Part shown: one piece after another, positions 54,761-64,000 of the stretch
Layout of the letters: every line of letters starts with the position of its first letter
Position numbering within the stretch: position 1 is the stretch's first letter
DNA from: Callaeas wilsoni
Taxonomy: Eukaryota; Chordata; Aves; Passeriformes; Callaeidae
DNA length: 64,000 bases
Direction: 5' to 3'
NCBI GenBank assembly: GCA_013398955.1
Contig: VWPU01011807.1
Location: 1 to 64,000 of the forward strand
Notes under the pieces: generated by a model
Databases searched by the model: none
The model's input: only the letters and a program-made list of their open reading frames with translations
What the model was told of the DNA's origin: nothing
Program-made: the position numbers and the translations under genes

Positions 54761-57290
54761 TGTAAATTGTGTCGCAAACATGATTTTGCTGTTTCTTGAA
54801 GTGGCTGGTCATGTTTTCTCCACAGGTAATTTCAGAAAAAAAATTTACCATCAGGAGGGGACCCAGTCTCTTGGTGGGAGCTTAGTGGCCTTCCATTCTT
54901 TTTTTTTTTTCCCCCCGCCAAAAAGAACATTACAAACTGCCTCTGAGCATGCTTTCTTTCTGAAGAAAAGCAGTCTCTGGGTTGGAGCAGTCCCTGTCAG
55001 CCGGAGTCCGGCCTGCCTGACTCGGCCTTCTCCCTCACAGGCTTCCCCTGAGGGCAGGGGGGGACCACCCTCAGCCCCACCCCTGGGCACCGCTTCCTTA
55101 CAGTCTCCGTCCTACCCCCCATTCCTCAGCAAGCTGTGCAACCAAACCACAATCCATACCGACCTACTCCACGCTGAGCTTGTTCTTTAGACAGTCGAGA
55201 GGATGAAACTTTCTTTACTGAGTGCATTCAGAACAGAATTCTTTACTCTTAAGAGCCACATGGAATTTCACGCGGCCTTTTTGCCCAGAGACAGACACTT
55301 CACTTCATACCTGTCTAAACAATCGTTCCAGAAAAGGCTGGCTCCCCAGTTTCAAGGATCTAGTCTGAACTGCGTTGAATTACCACGGGAGGTGCTTGAA
55401 GATGTTGTGCCCTTGCACTTGTGTGCGGGGAATGCAAGGCTCGAGCCTCCCGCCTTCTCCCGGGCTGGCTGCTGAGCCTCCCTCAGGCCCGGGCGGGGCG
55501 GGCAGAGCGCCCAAGCGCCCGCAGCCCGAGGGCAGCCGGGGCCGCCGCTGCCTCCCCTGGGCCCTGCCCCGGCCGACACAGGCAGGGCAGGAGCTACCAA
55601 AGCGCTCAGAGCTGCCTGAAAATTACTTGAGAGCTAGGCCTTTTTTTTCTTGGTAGGCTTCACATTAACTAGTACACTGCAGCCAGCAGTAAGTGGCCTT
55701 CAGAATATACCTGCCCCTTCAGGCAGATTCCTAGTTCTGCCACTTAGTGCTGCGGTTACTGCCATCTCCACACCCCGGGAGATAAAGGAACTGCTTGTGG
55801 AACTGCAGGGTCAAGGCAGGATTGCACGACCCTGCCTCCATCTGCTGCACTTCAGAGCTTTGCACAGATGTATTTAAATTCCTGTCCAGACAATCTGTGC
55901 TGTATGCAACAATTTCAAATGCAAACACTCACCCATCACATGTCAAGTGCTCGTGCCTAAAGCCTGAAAGGATTTAAGTATGAGCATTATGGGCAATGCA
56001 CATTTCAGTCACTTTTAACCTTCATGGAGTAGATTTAACCCACACATCCATGCTGGAAAGCAGCACTCACAGTAAAAGCAATTTCCACCTTTGCACTCCC
56101 AAGCTGTAACAGTGCATTAAAGGTTGGGCCCAGCCCATTCAAAGCACCCCACCTCTGCCCACAGAGGATGCAGGCAGAGTAGCTCAGACCAAGACCAGGA
56201 ATGCCCAGATAACAGAAAGTGTTGCAACAAAGTCAAAGGCAATACATCAATGAACACATGCCCTCCCAACTACTGAGTCCCTTCTAACACCTGCACCAGA
56301 ATCTTTAATGGCTGCAACCAACAGCTCCTGTGGCGTAACAGGACTGTACAATCTTTGTTATTTGTTTACAGAAAAAAATGTTTAGTTTCCACATTTCCAG
56401 TATCTACTGGCAGAAGAGGATTAAAGCTCAACTAGCAAGAAAACAATGAGAGCTACTGGCAATTAGTGCTATTAGCACTGGACACAGCCTTCCCTCTGGA
56501 TGGCTTAGGACCAGATGTGCAGCAAGCTGACCCCTCAGCTGTTCATTTGTGTGGTTAAACTGAATTTGCACCTGTGATACAAAATCTCAGGAACCACAAG
56601 ACTCCCAGTTAAGCACATTTGTTGCTTTGTACACAAAGAGACACTGTCAGGAGGCAACCAGTGTTCAAAGCTTAGTCTGGGCAGGGCTGAGCAACTTCAG
56701 GCCTTCACTCAGCACCTGGCATATCATTTCAAACAGCAAGTGCTCACTTAGAGCATAACCACAGGCCAGCCAGACTGCAGAGTGGGCTGGCAAGTCAGAA
56801 ATTTAACAGAAACTTACACTAGAAATACTTTTTACTTGTCTTTGTACAGTACTAAGCTTCATGAAGTTACCAGGAATTCAACTAAAAGTGAGTCCTCATC
56901 CTTCTCAGTAGCTGCTTTGTCATTATGTCAAATTCACATGAAGAAATGTATGGAAGAAAAGCAGAGATATAAGGGAGAATCCGGGAGACTGTGCCAAGGA
57001 TGGGATTAATCCTTTTGCAACCAGTTTGGAAATATTCCGCAGCAGTTGTGCAAAACTTGGAATGGCTTTTCAGCAACTGCTTACATTCGGGGTGCAAGCA
57101 CCCACACTACAGCTCCCTATGACTACTAGAGCACTCTAGAGATCAGAAATTGTCCAGAGAGTGAGCATTTAAGCAGCCTTGTGACCAAGCCCACAAGTAC
57201 GAAGCTCACTCCACCATTCCATGGACTGCATTCCAGTTCTCAGCATGTACAACAGTACGTGCATGTCACATTGCAGTCATACCCACAAGA
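54761..57290. other. Intergenic region between convergent PKN2 and GTF2B
   Basis: About 2.5 kb separating the two 3' ends. It contains a T13 run followed by CCCCCC near 54.9 kb and GC-rich stretches near 55.0-55.1 kb and 55.44-55.58 kb. The longest open frame (136 codons from 54780) has no recognisable family. I see no independent gene. Confidence 0.7.
55441..55575. promoter_or_regulatory. Short CpG-dense patch in the intergenic region
   Basis: Counted by hand, 15 CpG dinucleotides fall in 135 bp with very high GC content. This is unusual for DNA between two gene tails. It contains GGGCGGGGCGGGC, an Sp1-type GC box. It could be a cryptic or antisense promoter, an orphan CpG island, or a GC-biased patch. 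It is shorter than the usual 200-bp island cutoff. Confidence 0.5.
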
Positions 57291-57309
57291 TAGTGTTTTT
57301 GGAAAACAG

Positions 57310-57315
57310 TTTATT
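57310..57315 (-). terminator. GTF2B: AATAAA poly(A) signal, distal GTF2B 3' end
   Basis: Canonical hexamer on the - strand (TTTATT on +), about 345 bases after the stop codon. Confidence 0.55.
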
Positions 57316-57577
57316 TGGGAATTACACAATATTTTAAATTCTCCAAAATACATCTTACTAGATCCCTACAAAAGAAATCTAAATAAGTACAACAATATGA
57401 AATTAAATTTGTTGCAACAGTTATTAAATATTTACTTCCACTAATATATACATACAAAATGCCACACAATGAGCTTGTTTACCCTTGGAATGTGTGCTGC
57501 CTTCCAGCAGTTATGCTCCATCTCCATATCCTCCAGTTCCACAACACGAAGACCCAATATTAACACTTTGTACATCC

Positions 57578-57583
57578 TTTATT
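57578..57583 (-). terminator. GTF2B: AATAAA poly(A) signal, proximal GTF2B 3' end
   Basis: Canonical hexamer on the - strand only about 75 bases after the stop codon. Use would give a very short UTR. Confidence 0.4.
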
Positions 57584-57658
57584 ATAGGCAAAAATAAAGA
57601 GTTTGTTTTTGTTGGGGTTTTTTTGGGAGGGGTTAACAGAAATTAACCCTCTGCAATC

Positions 57659-57792
57659 TCACAGCTGTGGTAGTTTGTCTACTGGGGTATCAAACTTGAA
57701 GTCTGCTGGGAAAAGATCTGGAGCTCGAGGATAGATCAGCCTGTAAGACTGTCTAATCGTAACATCAGCCACACCAGCAATATCACCAATTT
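57659..57792 (-). CDS. GTF2B: GTF2B exon 7 (last exon, stop TGA)
   Basis: Completes Glu273 and reads [20 protein letters not shown], then [20 protein letters not shown] and PQL before TGA. Human has FPTDF where this has FPADF. The acceptor on the - strand is TTTTCGTTGTAG. It ends the second cyclin fold and the C-terminal tail. Confidence 0.96.
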
Positions 57793-60679
57793 CTACAACG
57801 AAAAGCAGAGACGTGATTAGTTTTTACTTTTGCCATTTGTATTCAAGAAACCAGCAAGCATAACTTATCAAGAGGCACTGGACACTTGCTTCACTTGCAG
57901 CTCTCCCAAAAGCCTAGTAGAAATGGTTTTAACTGTGGTGACTAATATTTTGGATACATAAGTCTGTCTTCTTATGTGCCACAGTTCAACTTCACCTATA
58001 AACTGTGGAATAACATCAATTTCAAATTGGCAGAGGTCTAAGAATGTAAAAGTGATTAGAAATATCTACTGCAAACTCTACATGTGACCAGCAGTATTTT
58101 AACAAATCATCATCAACTTCTGGATCTTCATTTTTATGCTTTGATTAAATATAAGCAAAAACAAGCAAAAAACTGAGTCACAGACAAAAACCAGTACCTT
58201 CAGTTAAACATGAAATACATTTACCTTAAAATGCACTAAGAAATAAGGCAGAGGCACAGAGCACTGTCTAACAAGCTGAGGGAACGCTTGTTTGAGATGC
58301 ACAGAAACTTACATTTATTCAAGAGTTAGTCAAGTTAGGAATTTAAACCTTGAACTGCATGAGAGCCTTCAGCATTGTCCGAGAACACTGGAGTAGTGTG
58401 GAGCCATGGTGTCCATGGCAGGCAGCTGTATTTTAACAATCACTCCTAAGAGATGCAATCCAGTAGCTCACAACCAGCAAGGATGCAGGTACTGAACTTC
58501 CTGGGCTCCACATCACTCACAGGCCCAGGAAAATGCCAACAGGATGGAAGCTCCAGGGACATAAGCAGTTACAAATGCAGAAAAAAACACCACAACCTAA
58601 CAGATAAAAGCTATTCTTTATCCAAAAGGAACTCTCCATTAAGAAATTGCTACATTTTCAACATTTCTGATCTGGACTGGACAGCTCAGTGGAGCACTTG
58701 GATCCATTTCTCACAGCAATTCTACCCCCTGCAGCCTTAGCAAACTTCCCCAGGCATTGCTGCCCTGTAGGCCTCATTCCCTTGAGCCCCAGGGGCTGAT
58801 CCATGCTGCTCTGAGACTCAAGAGCCCTGAGCTCCTTACTGGCTCCCCACAGGCTCCCCTACCAGCAGGGAATCTGCCCCAGCTGATCCACAACAAACCT
58901 TGCCATCCCACACTTTCCTTCTTTACCACAGGCCCACGGTAAGTCAAGGACCATGTACTAATGCAGGTGATTCCCTGGCTGCTGGAATGATTAAAGACTC
59001 AATGTAATCCAAAGCCCAAGTGCTCCCTGCAACTGCCCCCAAGTTTGTGTTTGGAGTATTTCAGAGCAGCAAAATGGACACGCAAAAATATTAGCATAGG
59101 TGAACTTAAATTATTATGCTCATTTGAATGCACTGGTCCATTGCATGCATTCAAGAATCCAACTCCTAATACCAGAAGAAAATGCACTCAGTTTACACTC
59201 AGCATAGCCAATTACTCCATTTTGGGGACTGGGAGATCCTGGTTTGGTCCTTGCTGTATGCAGTTAGAATAGAGTTTATCACTGTTTGCACAGACCTCAT
59301 CCAAGTCTTACAGTAACACTGAATTTTCTTTCAAGAAGAAAGACATGGAAAACTAAAAACAAACCAAAAACAAAAAGACAAAAAAAAGTCAGGTTTTACC
59401 TTTTTGTGTCCTTTTCTCTGAAGAAGCCTGTGATGCCATGTAAATAGCTGCAGCTGCTACAGAGATAGGGCTTCTCCCAGGAACCAAATCTAACTCCACA
59501 GCTTTACGGGCAATGTGTGTTGCTGCCATTTGCACTTGTTTGGGAAGACCCAGATTAGAACAGAATCGTGACATGAAGTCTCCAGTTGTAATCAAATCAA
59601 CACTGGTTTCCAGGGCTTTCAAAATAAGTTTAAAACACCGGCCTATTTCCTTCTTTGAAATCCTGGACACTGCACATATTTCTGAAAAAAAGAGTATAAA
59701 TTAAATCTTAGGCTTCACAGCATTTCCTTCCCCCAAAATAATCAAACTTGATTCTCAATATATTAAGACCCACAAAGAAGGCCAGTGTCCTGAAAGCCAC
59801 CATCACTAAATAAGCTCTGACCATTTGTGAAACTTCAGTCAGTGCACATATATCATAAGGAGCTAATTAATACAGCTCACTTAGTAAGGGAAATTTGGTT
59901 CTCAGTGCTAGGCTAGAGAGTTGCATCTCATGTTAGGGAAAAGTTGCACAAATTTACTACAGAACTGCTGGTTCAAATTCAGTTAAATTCAGTTACAACA
60001 GTCTCCACCATCCTCTGATCAAAGCAATGCCTTTTAAGTTTCTCCAACTCTCAAAACTTTCAAATGCTAAAACCCCCATGCCCAAGAGCCTACTCCACAA
60101 ATACAACAAATTCCCATAGACCCTTCTACCCTCCCCTCAAAGGTGAGCTACAGCTGAGAACAACCAGTTTGACAAAGTCCAGGAGTAAGAAAACCAACCT
60201 CCTACAGTGACAGTAACGAAACCTTTACTTCATAGCAAAATTGAATCTGTATCACTGAAAACTTACCTTTAAATGTTCTTGGAACCCCCTCTTGCCTACA
60301 GGCTATGTAGAGACAAGCAGAAGCAATAGCATCATTACTTCTCCCCTTCAGGCTCTTTTGCTCATACACTTGCTTGAATAAATTATTTGTTCGATCCTTC
60401 AACGCAAGAAGACGAAATTTAATTAACTCTAGGCCATTTAATTAGCAGCAATATCAAAAATTCATGCACTCATTATATTATGTTAAGTAAGTCAATGCCA
60501 GAACAATTTAAGGAAGGGAGACATGAACTTACAACTATATTTCTAGGGAGGTTGATTCTGTCTGCCATGTTCGTAATTTCTTTAAAAGCATTCATCATTG
60601 CACGATCAGAGCTGCTCATAGTTCTGCGGTTTTGGTACTTTGAATTCCCAAATTCATCAAAACTTGCTGCACCTGTGCC
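57659..60679 (-). CDS. GTF2B: GTF2B, transcription initiation factor IIB (coding exons 4-7; exons 1-3 outside window)
   Basis: Core RNA polymerase II factor that binds TBP-TATA and BRE DNA through two cyclin folds and bridges polymerase to the promoter in the nucleus. The four visible exons encode 230 residues, matching human 87-316 with exactly the human C-terminal length. The first cyclin fold is in exons 4-6 ([44 protein letters not shown]). The second is in exons 6-7 ([56 protein letters not shown]). The protein ends [10 protein letters not shown]. Phases agree at all three junctions. The zinc ribbon and B-reader exons must lie to the right of the window. It is convergent with PKN2, as in other vertebrates. 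Nothing suggests a pseudogene: introns are present and no frame is broken. Confidence 0.97.
57793..59399 (-). other. GTF2B: GTF2B intron 6
   Basis: About 1.6 kb. A C-rich, slightly GC-richer stretch lies near 58.75-58.9 kb. No exon or recognised repeat. Confidence 0.88.
59400..59681 (-). CDS. GTF2B: GTF2B exon 6 (cyclin fold 1 end, cyclin fold 2 core)
   Basis: Reads [20 protein letters not shown], then [60 protein letters not shown] and [13 protein letters not shown]. It encodes about residues 179-273. The lysine in LPKQ, reported as an autoacetylation site in human TFIIB (K238), is kept. The preceding Cys of human SNLCLPKQ is Gly here. Donor AAG|GTAAAA. Confidence 0.96.
59682..60266 (-). 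other. GTF2B: GTF2B intron 5
   Basis: 585 bp. It contains a 10-bp tandem duplication (AAATTCAGTT twice). Nothing else was recognised. Confidence 0.9.
60267..60396 (-). CDS. GTF2B: GTF2B exon 5 (cyclin fold 1)
   Basis: Starts GATCGAACA after TTGAAG and reads [20 protein letters not shown], then [20 protein letters not shown] and TFK plus one base before GTAAGT. It encodes about residues 136-179. Human has GRANDA where this has GRSNDA. Confidence 0.96.
60533..60679 (-). CDS. GTF2B: GTF2B exon 4 (B-linker and start of cyclin fold 1)
   Basis: 49 codons in phase 0 on both sides, reading [20 protein letters not shown], then [20 protein letters not shown] and RINLPRNIV. It encodes residues 87-135. 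It is the most upstream GTF2B exon in the window, separated from exon 5 by only 136 bp. Human has ITTMADRI, here ITNMADRI. Confidence 0.95.
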
Positions 60680-63600
60680 CTGAAAAGAAAAATTTGTATC
60701 ATCAGTAACACGAGCAACTTCCTGCTCATGTCAAGAGCCAAAATCTTCCAGCTTCATACGTTTTAATTCAAGGCACCAGTTCCAACAGTTGTGCAAATAA
60801 ACATCACTGAAAGTAACTCGTTCAATCACGTGTTGTTCCACACAACAGGTTCTACACTTTGCACAGTCTCAAATCGTGAATTGCTTTCCCAAGACCACAG
60901 GTTAAATGGGTCTTTTTCTTCCCTCATGTAACAATAGTTACAGAGTCAAAAAGAGAAAGATAATATATAGCCAAGGTGTGCATCGCAATACGCCTGTCAC
61001 CAATGCTGAGGTCCAGGATTATACTCTATGCAACTCTTGTGTGTCCATGGGCTGCATCTGTGGCAGACAGGCAAGTCAGAAAAACAATTTTATGGTCAGC
61101 TGGAGACCAGTTGTTACAATGATAACCATCATAGTGAAGGCATGGGCAAAGCGAACACAAACCAATGAGCCAGTCAAACCCAGCTTGATACCGTGCCTGT
61201 TAGAGGCTGCAAGCCTGAATCAGAAAATGGAAATAGCCATATATTTTGACTTTATGGGAAAATCACAGGCCTCTTAAAAGAAAAGCTTTAGGTCTTCAGA
61301 GAATTATGAGCCTCAAACTCAACGTGGCAACTTCAAAACAAGCTTCCAAGGTACAATTTTGTTTGTACCTTACAACAGATAGTGTGAATTGCATACTTCT
61401 ATTAAATACGCAAATTTGCCCAACCAAGAGGGTCTAAAATTTTTAAGGTTTTCAATTTGCCAGCAGTCCAGAACAAGTCTTTACCAAATAATGGCACGTA
61501 GATTAGTGATAGCTGATGACAACAACATGTCCTGTAAGTTCAGAAGAGCCATTTTCTGTAATTTATATTGTCTACCTATGTGTTTGCTGTCACAGTATGC
61601 AAGGAGCCCAGAGTTCTTTTGAATGAAAAACACTTCTTCAGAATTCCATCTTACGTAGAAACCTGGATTTCCAGAATCTACAAGCATTTATTCCTTGCTG
61701 GTACCTTCAAACAATTTACCTGAGATGGGGCATCCAACTTTCACTGCAGACAGATTTGGTCATTTAAACAAGCCACTGCAGACACCAACTACCATGCTGT
61801 CATTTTGCCAAAAGCAGTAAACATAAATCAGGTCTTGATCTGTGACTGACTGATAACCTGGCTAAGCACTTGCACACAGTTCTCAAACTGAAAACTCAGC
61901 AATGGATCGACATGTCCAGGCTGTACAAAGCGGGGTAAGGACACAGCGAACAAAGGATAGAACATGCCGTTATCACCTTTTTCTTCTGAGCTGCCCAGTT
62001 TCTTCATTCCAGATCCATGTTCTTGGGAATTGCCCTTCTATTTTAATGCAGGCTCTAGCTCTATAATCTCTCTGAGGTGCACTTCTGCATTTAATACATG
62101 TTCTCTGACTGACAGTAATAACACTCACTCTTGACCATTCACTGACACTTTTCCCCTTCCCATGCCCGAGGCCTCAAGGACACCCCATTCCCAGCAGCCC
62201 CAGTGGATCCCTTCCTGCTGAGCCACCATCTGTGGTGCTCACACACCTTGATTCACCGTGGTGACTGAGGACTTCAGCACAGAACCCTCCTCACAAGTCT
62301 CCCCAGCTCCTTCAACAGGTCTCTACAACAGACTCCAGAACCATTCCTAGGTTTTTTCCAACTACTTCAAACATCCTTTCATACAAAATAAGCACTCAGA
62401 CATAATCCTGGCACCAACACAGCAGAGGACTGCTGCAAAGACAATCCTACTTCCTTGGCTGCATGAACACCTCCAACTATCCAAAGGTTCCCAGTAGATG
62501 AAAAGGTAAACAAAGAGCAAGAATAAAGCACAACAAACTTCAGGCCACAAAGAGCAATACTAGGCCTTCCATTCAAAAATCATGCCAGAACTTCCCTTGG
62601 CCCAAAGTACACAGGAGTCTCAGGTCAAAAGGCTCCTTGCTGTCCGTCACTCACACCCCTGTTCCCTGCAGTGTGTTACATTTGTGTTTATCATGGCCGC
62701 CTAGACCAGTGCTATGCACAAATGCTTACAGGAACTGCATGAGCTCAAACTCTTGTAGATGTCAGAGTGAGCACAAACAACAGCAAGCCCTCAGGTCCTT
62801 ACCTAGTCAGGCTTCATATCAGAGACTACTCTACCAGGAAATACTGCTCTGTCCTGGAGCCAGCAAGTATTCCCCTTCACCACAGGGATTTTCTCTGGTC
62901 CACTGGTTAAGGAGAAACAAAAAAATTAAAAAAAAAAAACAAAAAAACAAAACAAAAAAAAAAAAAAAAAAACAAAGAAAAAAAAAAAAAAAAAACCCAA
63001 AAAAAAAAAAAAAAAAAAACCACCAACACATCTATTAGGCACTGTGGAGTAAAACTAGACAAGGATTTTACCCGGCTCATGTGAGCCCTCTTCAAGAGCC
63101 ATGCCCAGTATACAACTCACAACTATAAAAGGGGTGGAAAACATTCTTCCACCTCAACTGCTTACATAAACCACAGAAATTCTCCCTGCATTTTTTATTT
63201 AGATAGATGCACCATCTACTTTCCTTCTGGAGCTTTGAGGGACAATGCTTTGTTGATTTCAGTCCTTGATAACCATGTTAGGAGTCCCTTTCCCTTCATG
63301 GAAAAAGACAGAAGCCACACAGTTTTAACTGAAATTAAATTGACTTTACGAATCATGTGGTTTACTGTTGTGGCCCTTGAGTCAGGAGTTCTACCTGTTT
63401 GGCTTTCAAACAGAACAGAAATGGATACAATCCTGGAAACAGCTAAAGTGAAAAAATGCAGTCAAGTAAACAGTGACAATCTCTGAAGGGGCCCAGTGGA
63501 AGTCAGGTTTACAGTGCTGGCAGCCAACAGCTTTGTACCCCAGTATTTCCCCCACAGTTGCAGAAATTATCACCAGCATCATCCACATCGCTGATTTGTG

Positions 63601-64000
63601 GTTAACCACAGCATCAAGGCACGCCCCCAGATCCAGCAGTCTTCTTGCCCAGTACAACCAGCTCATATGGACCAGTCTGACAGACCCTTTCTTCTTTTTT
63701 AATTGTCAGCCCCTGATACCTTCTCATTGCTTATCAATGTAGCACTTCCAGATCCAGGCCATGCAGTTTAACAACAGCCAGCTTCCTTTCAGAGATATCT
63801 GATCAAAGGATAGGAATTTTATGCCAAGAGATTGCATTAGATCTTTGTTCAACTATTCTAAATTCTCTTGGAGTTGCAGTTACTACAGGAATGAATCAAT
63901 TAACTAGCAAAGGTGACAAAAGACTTTTCCACAAGATAGGAAACAAAATTTAGAGTTCTCTGTTTAGATTCATAGAATAGAGTCGCCCATATCAAAGCAA
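60680..64000 (-). other. GTF2B: GTF2B intron 3 (partial)
   Basis: I searched this stretch for the zinc-ribbon and SEWRTF-type exon 3 and found neither, so at least 3.3 kb is intron. It includes a long A-rich tract near 62.93-63.02 kb and a C-rich stretch near 62.15-62.34 kb. No other element was recognised with confidence. Confidence 0.8.
62921..63019. repeat. Long A-rich low-complexity tract
   Basis: Nearly 100 bases of A, broken only by single C, G or TT bases and one CCC. Read on the GTF2B sense strand it is T-rich. It could be a degraded retroposon tail, but no body was recognised beside it. Such tracts are also prone to assembly error. The Lys-rich open frame across it is spurious. Confidence 0.95.

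Larger units (their letters stand above)
57290..57658 (-). other. GTF2B: GTF2B 3' UTR (approximate)
   Basis: On the - strand, AATAAA hexamers lie about 75 bases and about 345 bases after the stop codon. The distal one would give a UTR of roughly 370 bases, which fits the short mRNA expected for this gene. The exact end is not determined. Confidence 0.6.

Noticed and set aside
54780..55190. 136-codon open frame downstream of PKN2, the longest in the window outside known exons
   Set aside because: Crosses a T-run and C-run, is Pro/Ser-rich low complexity, matches no family, and overlaps an equally open GC-driven frame on the other strand.
62637..63038. 133-codon frame with a Lys-rich C-terminus, and the Phe-rich frames opposite it
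   Set aside because: Its length comes from the A-rich tract; the translation is homopolymer-driven, not a protein.
63968..63985. ATTCATAGAATAG at the right edge, similar to an antisense CR1 terminus
   Set aside because: Too short, and truncated soon after by the window end; cannot be supported.

Overview
This is vertebrate nuclear DNA, most likely from a bird and plausibly a passerine. It is AT-rich, with long introns and no operons. Two single-copy genes face each other tail to tail: PKN2 on the + strand and GTF2B on the - strand. The reasons for a bird call are several introns of 80-96 bp, a CR1-type repeat tail, and a SINE with a tRNA-Ile-like head joined to that tail. That head-tail design is the one described for the passerine TguSINE1 group. 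Ancient MIR-like SINE remnants are also present. The species itself cannot be read from the window.

Layout. Bases 1-250 are a CpG island, the downstream edge of the PKN2 promoter region. The first coding exon of PKN2 (about 16 residues in mammals) is not visible and should lie to the left. Bases up to 23447 are the rest of intron 1. PKN2 coding exons 2-22 (21 exons) run from 23448 to the stop codon at 52565. Spliced, they give 969 residues, or about 985 with a mammal-length exon 1. The order is three HR1 repeats, a C2-like domain, a proline-rich linker, an AGC kinase domain and a C-terminal tail with a PIF-type hydrophobic motif. A 3' UTR of roughly 1.3-2.2 kb follows. About 2.5 kb of intergenic DNA with a short CpG-dense patch separates it from the 3' end of GTF2B. 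GTF2B coding exons 7, 6, 5 and 4 occupy 57659-60679 on the - strand and encode residues 87-316 of TFIIB (both cyclin folds). Exons 1-3 (zinc ribbon, B-reader) lie beyond the right edge, so 60680-64000 is intron.

The two genes are not functionally linked. PKN2 is a Rho/Rac effector kinase and TFIIB is a core RNA polymerase II initiation factor. Their adjacency is shared vertebrate synteny.

I found no previously undescribed system. The points most worth a second look are: a tRNA-Ile/CR1-tailed SINE in PKN2 intron 8, a GC-AG intron (intron 12), a very weak splice donor after exon 7, a GC-rich block next to a T20 tract in intron 1 that might be a retroposed insertion, GC-rich patches in and beyond the PKN2 3' UTR, and some exact short tandem duplications.
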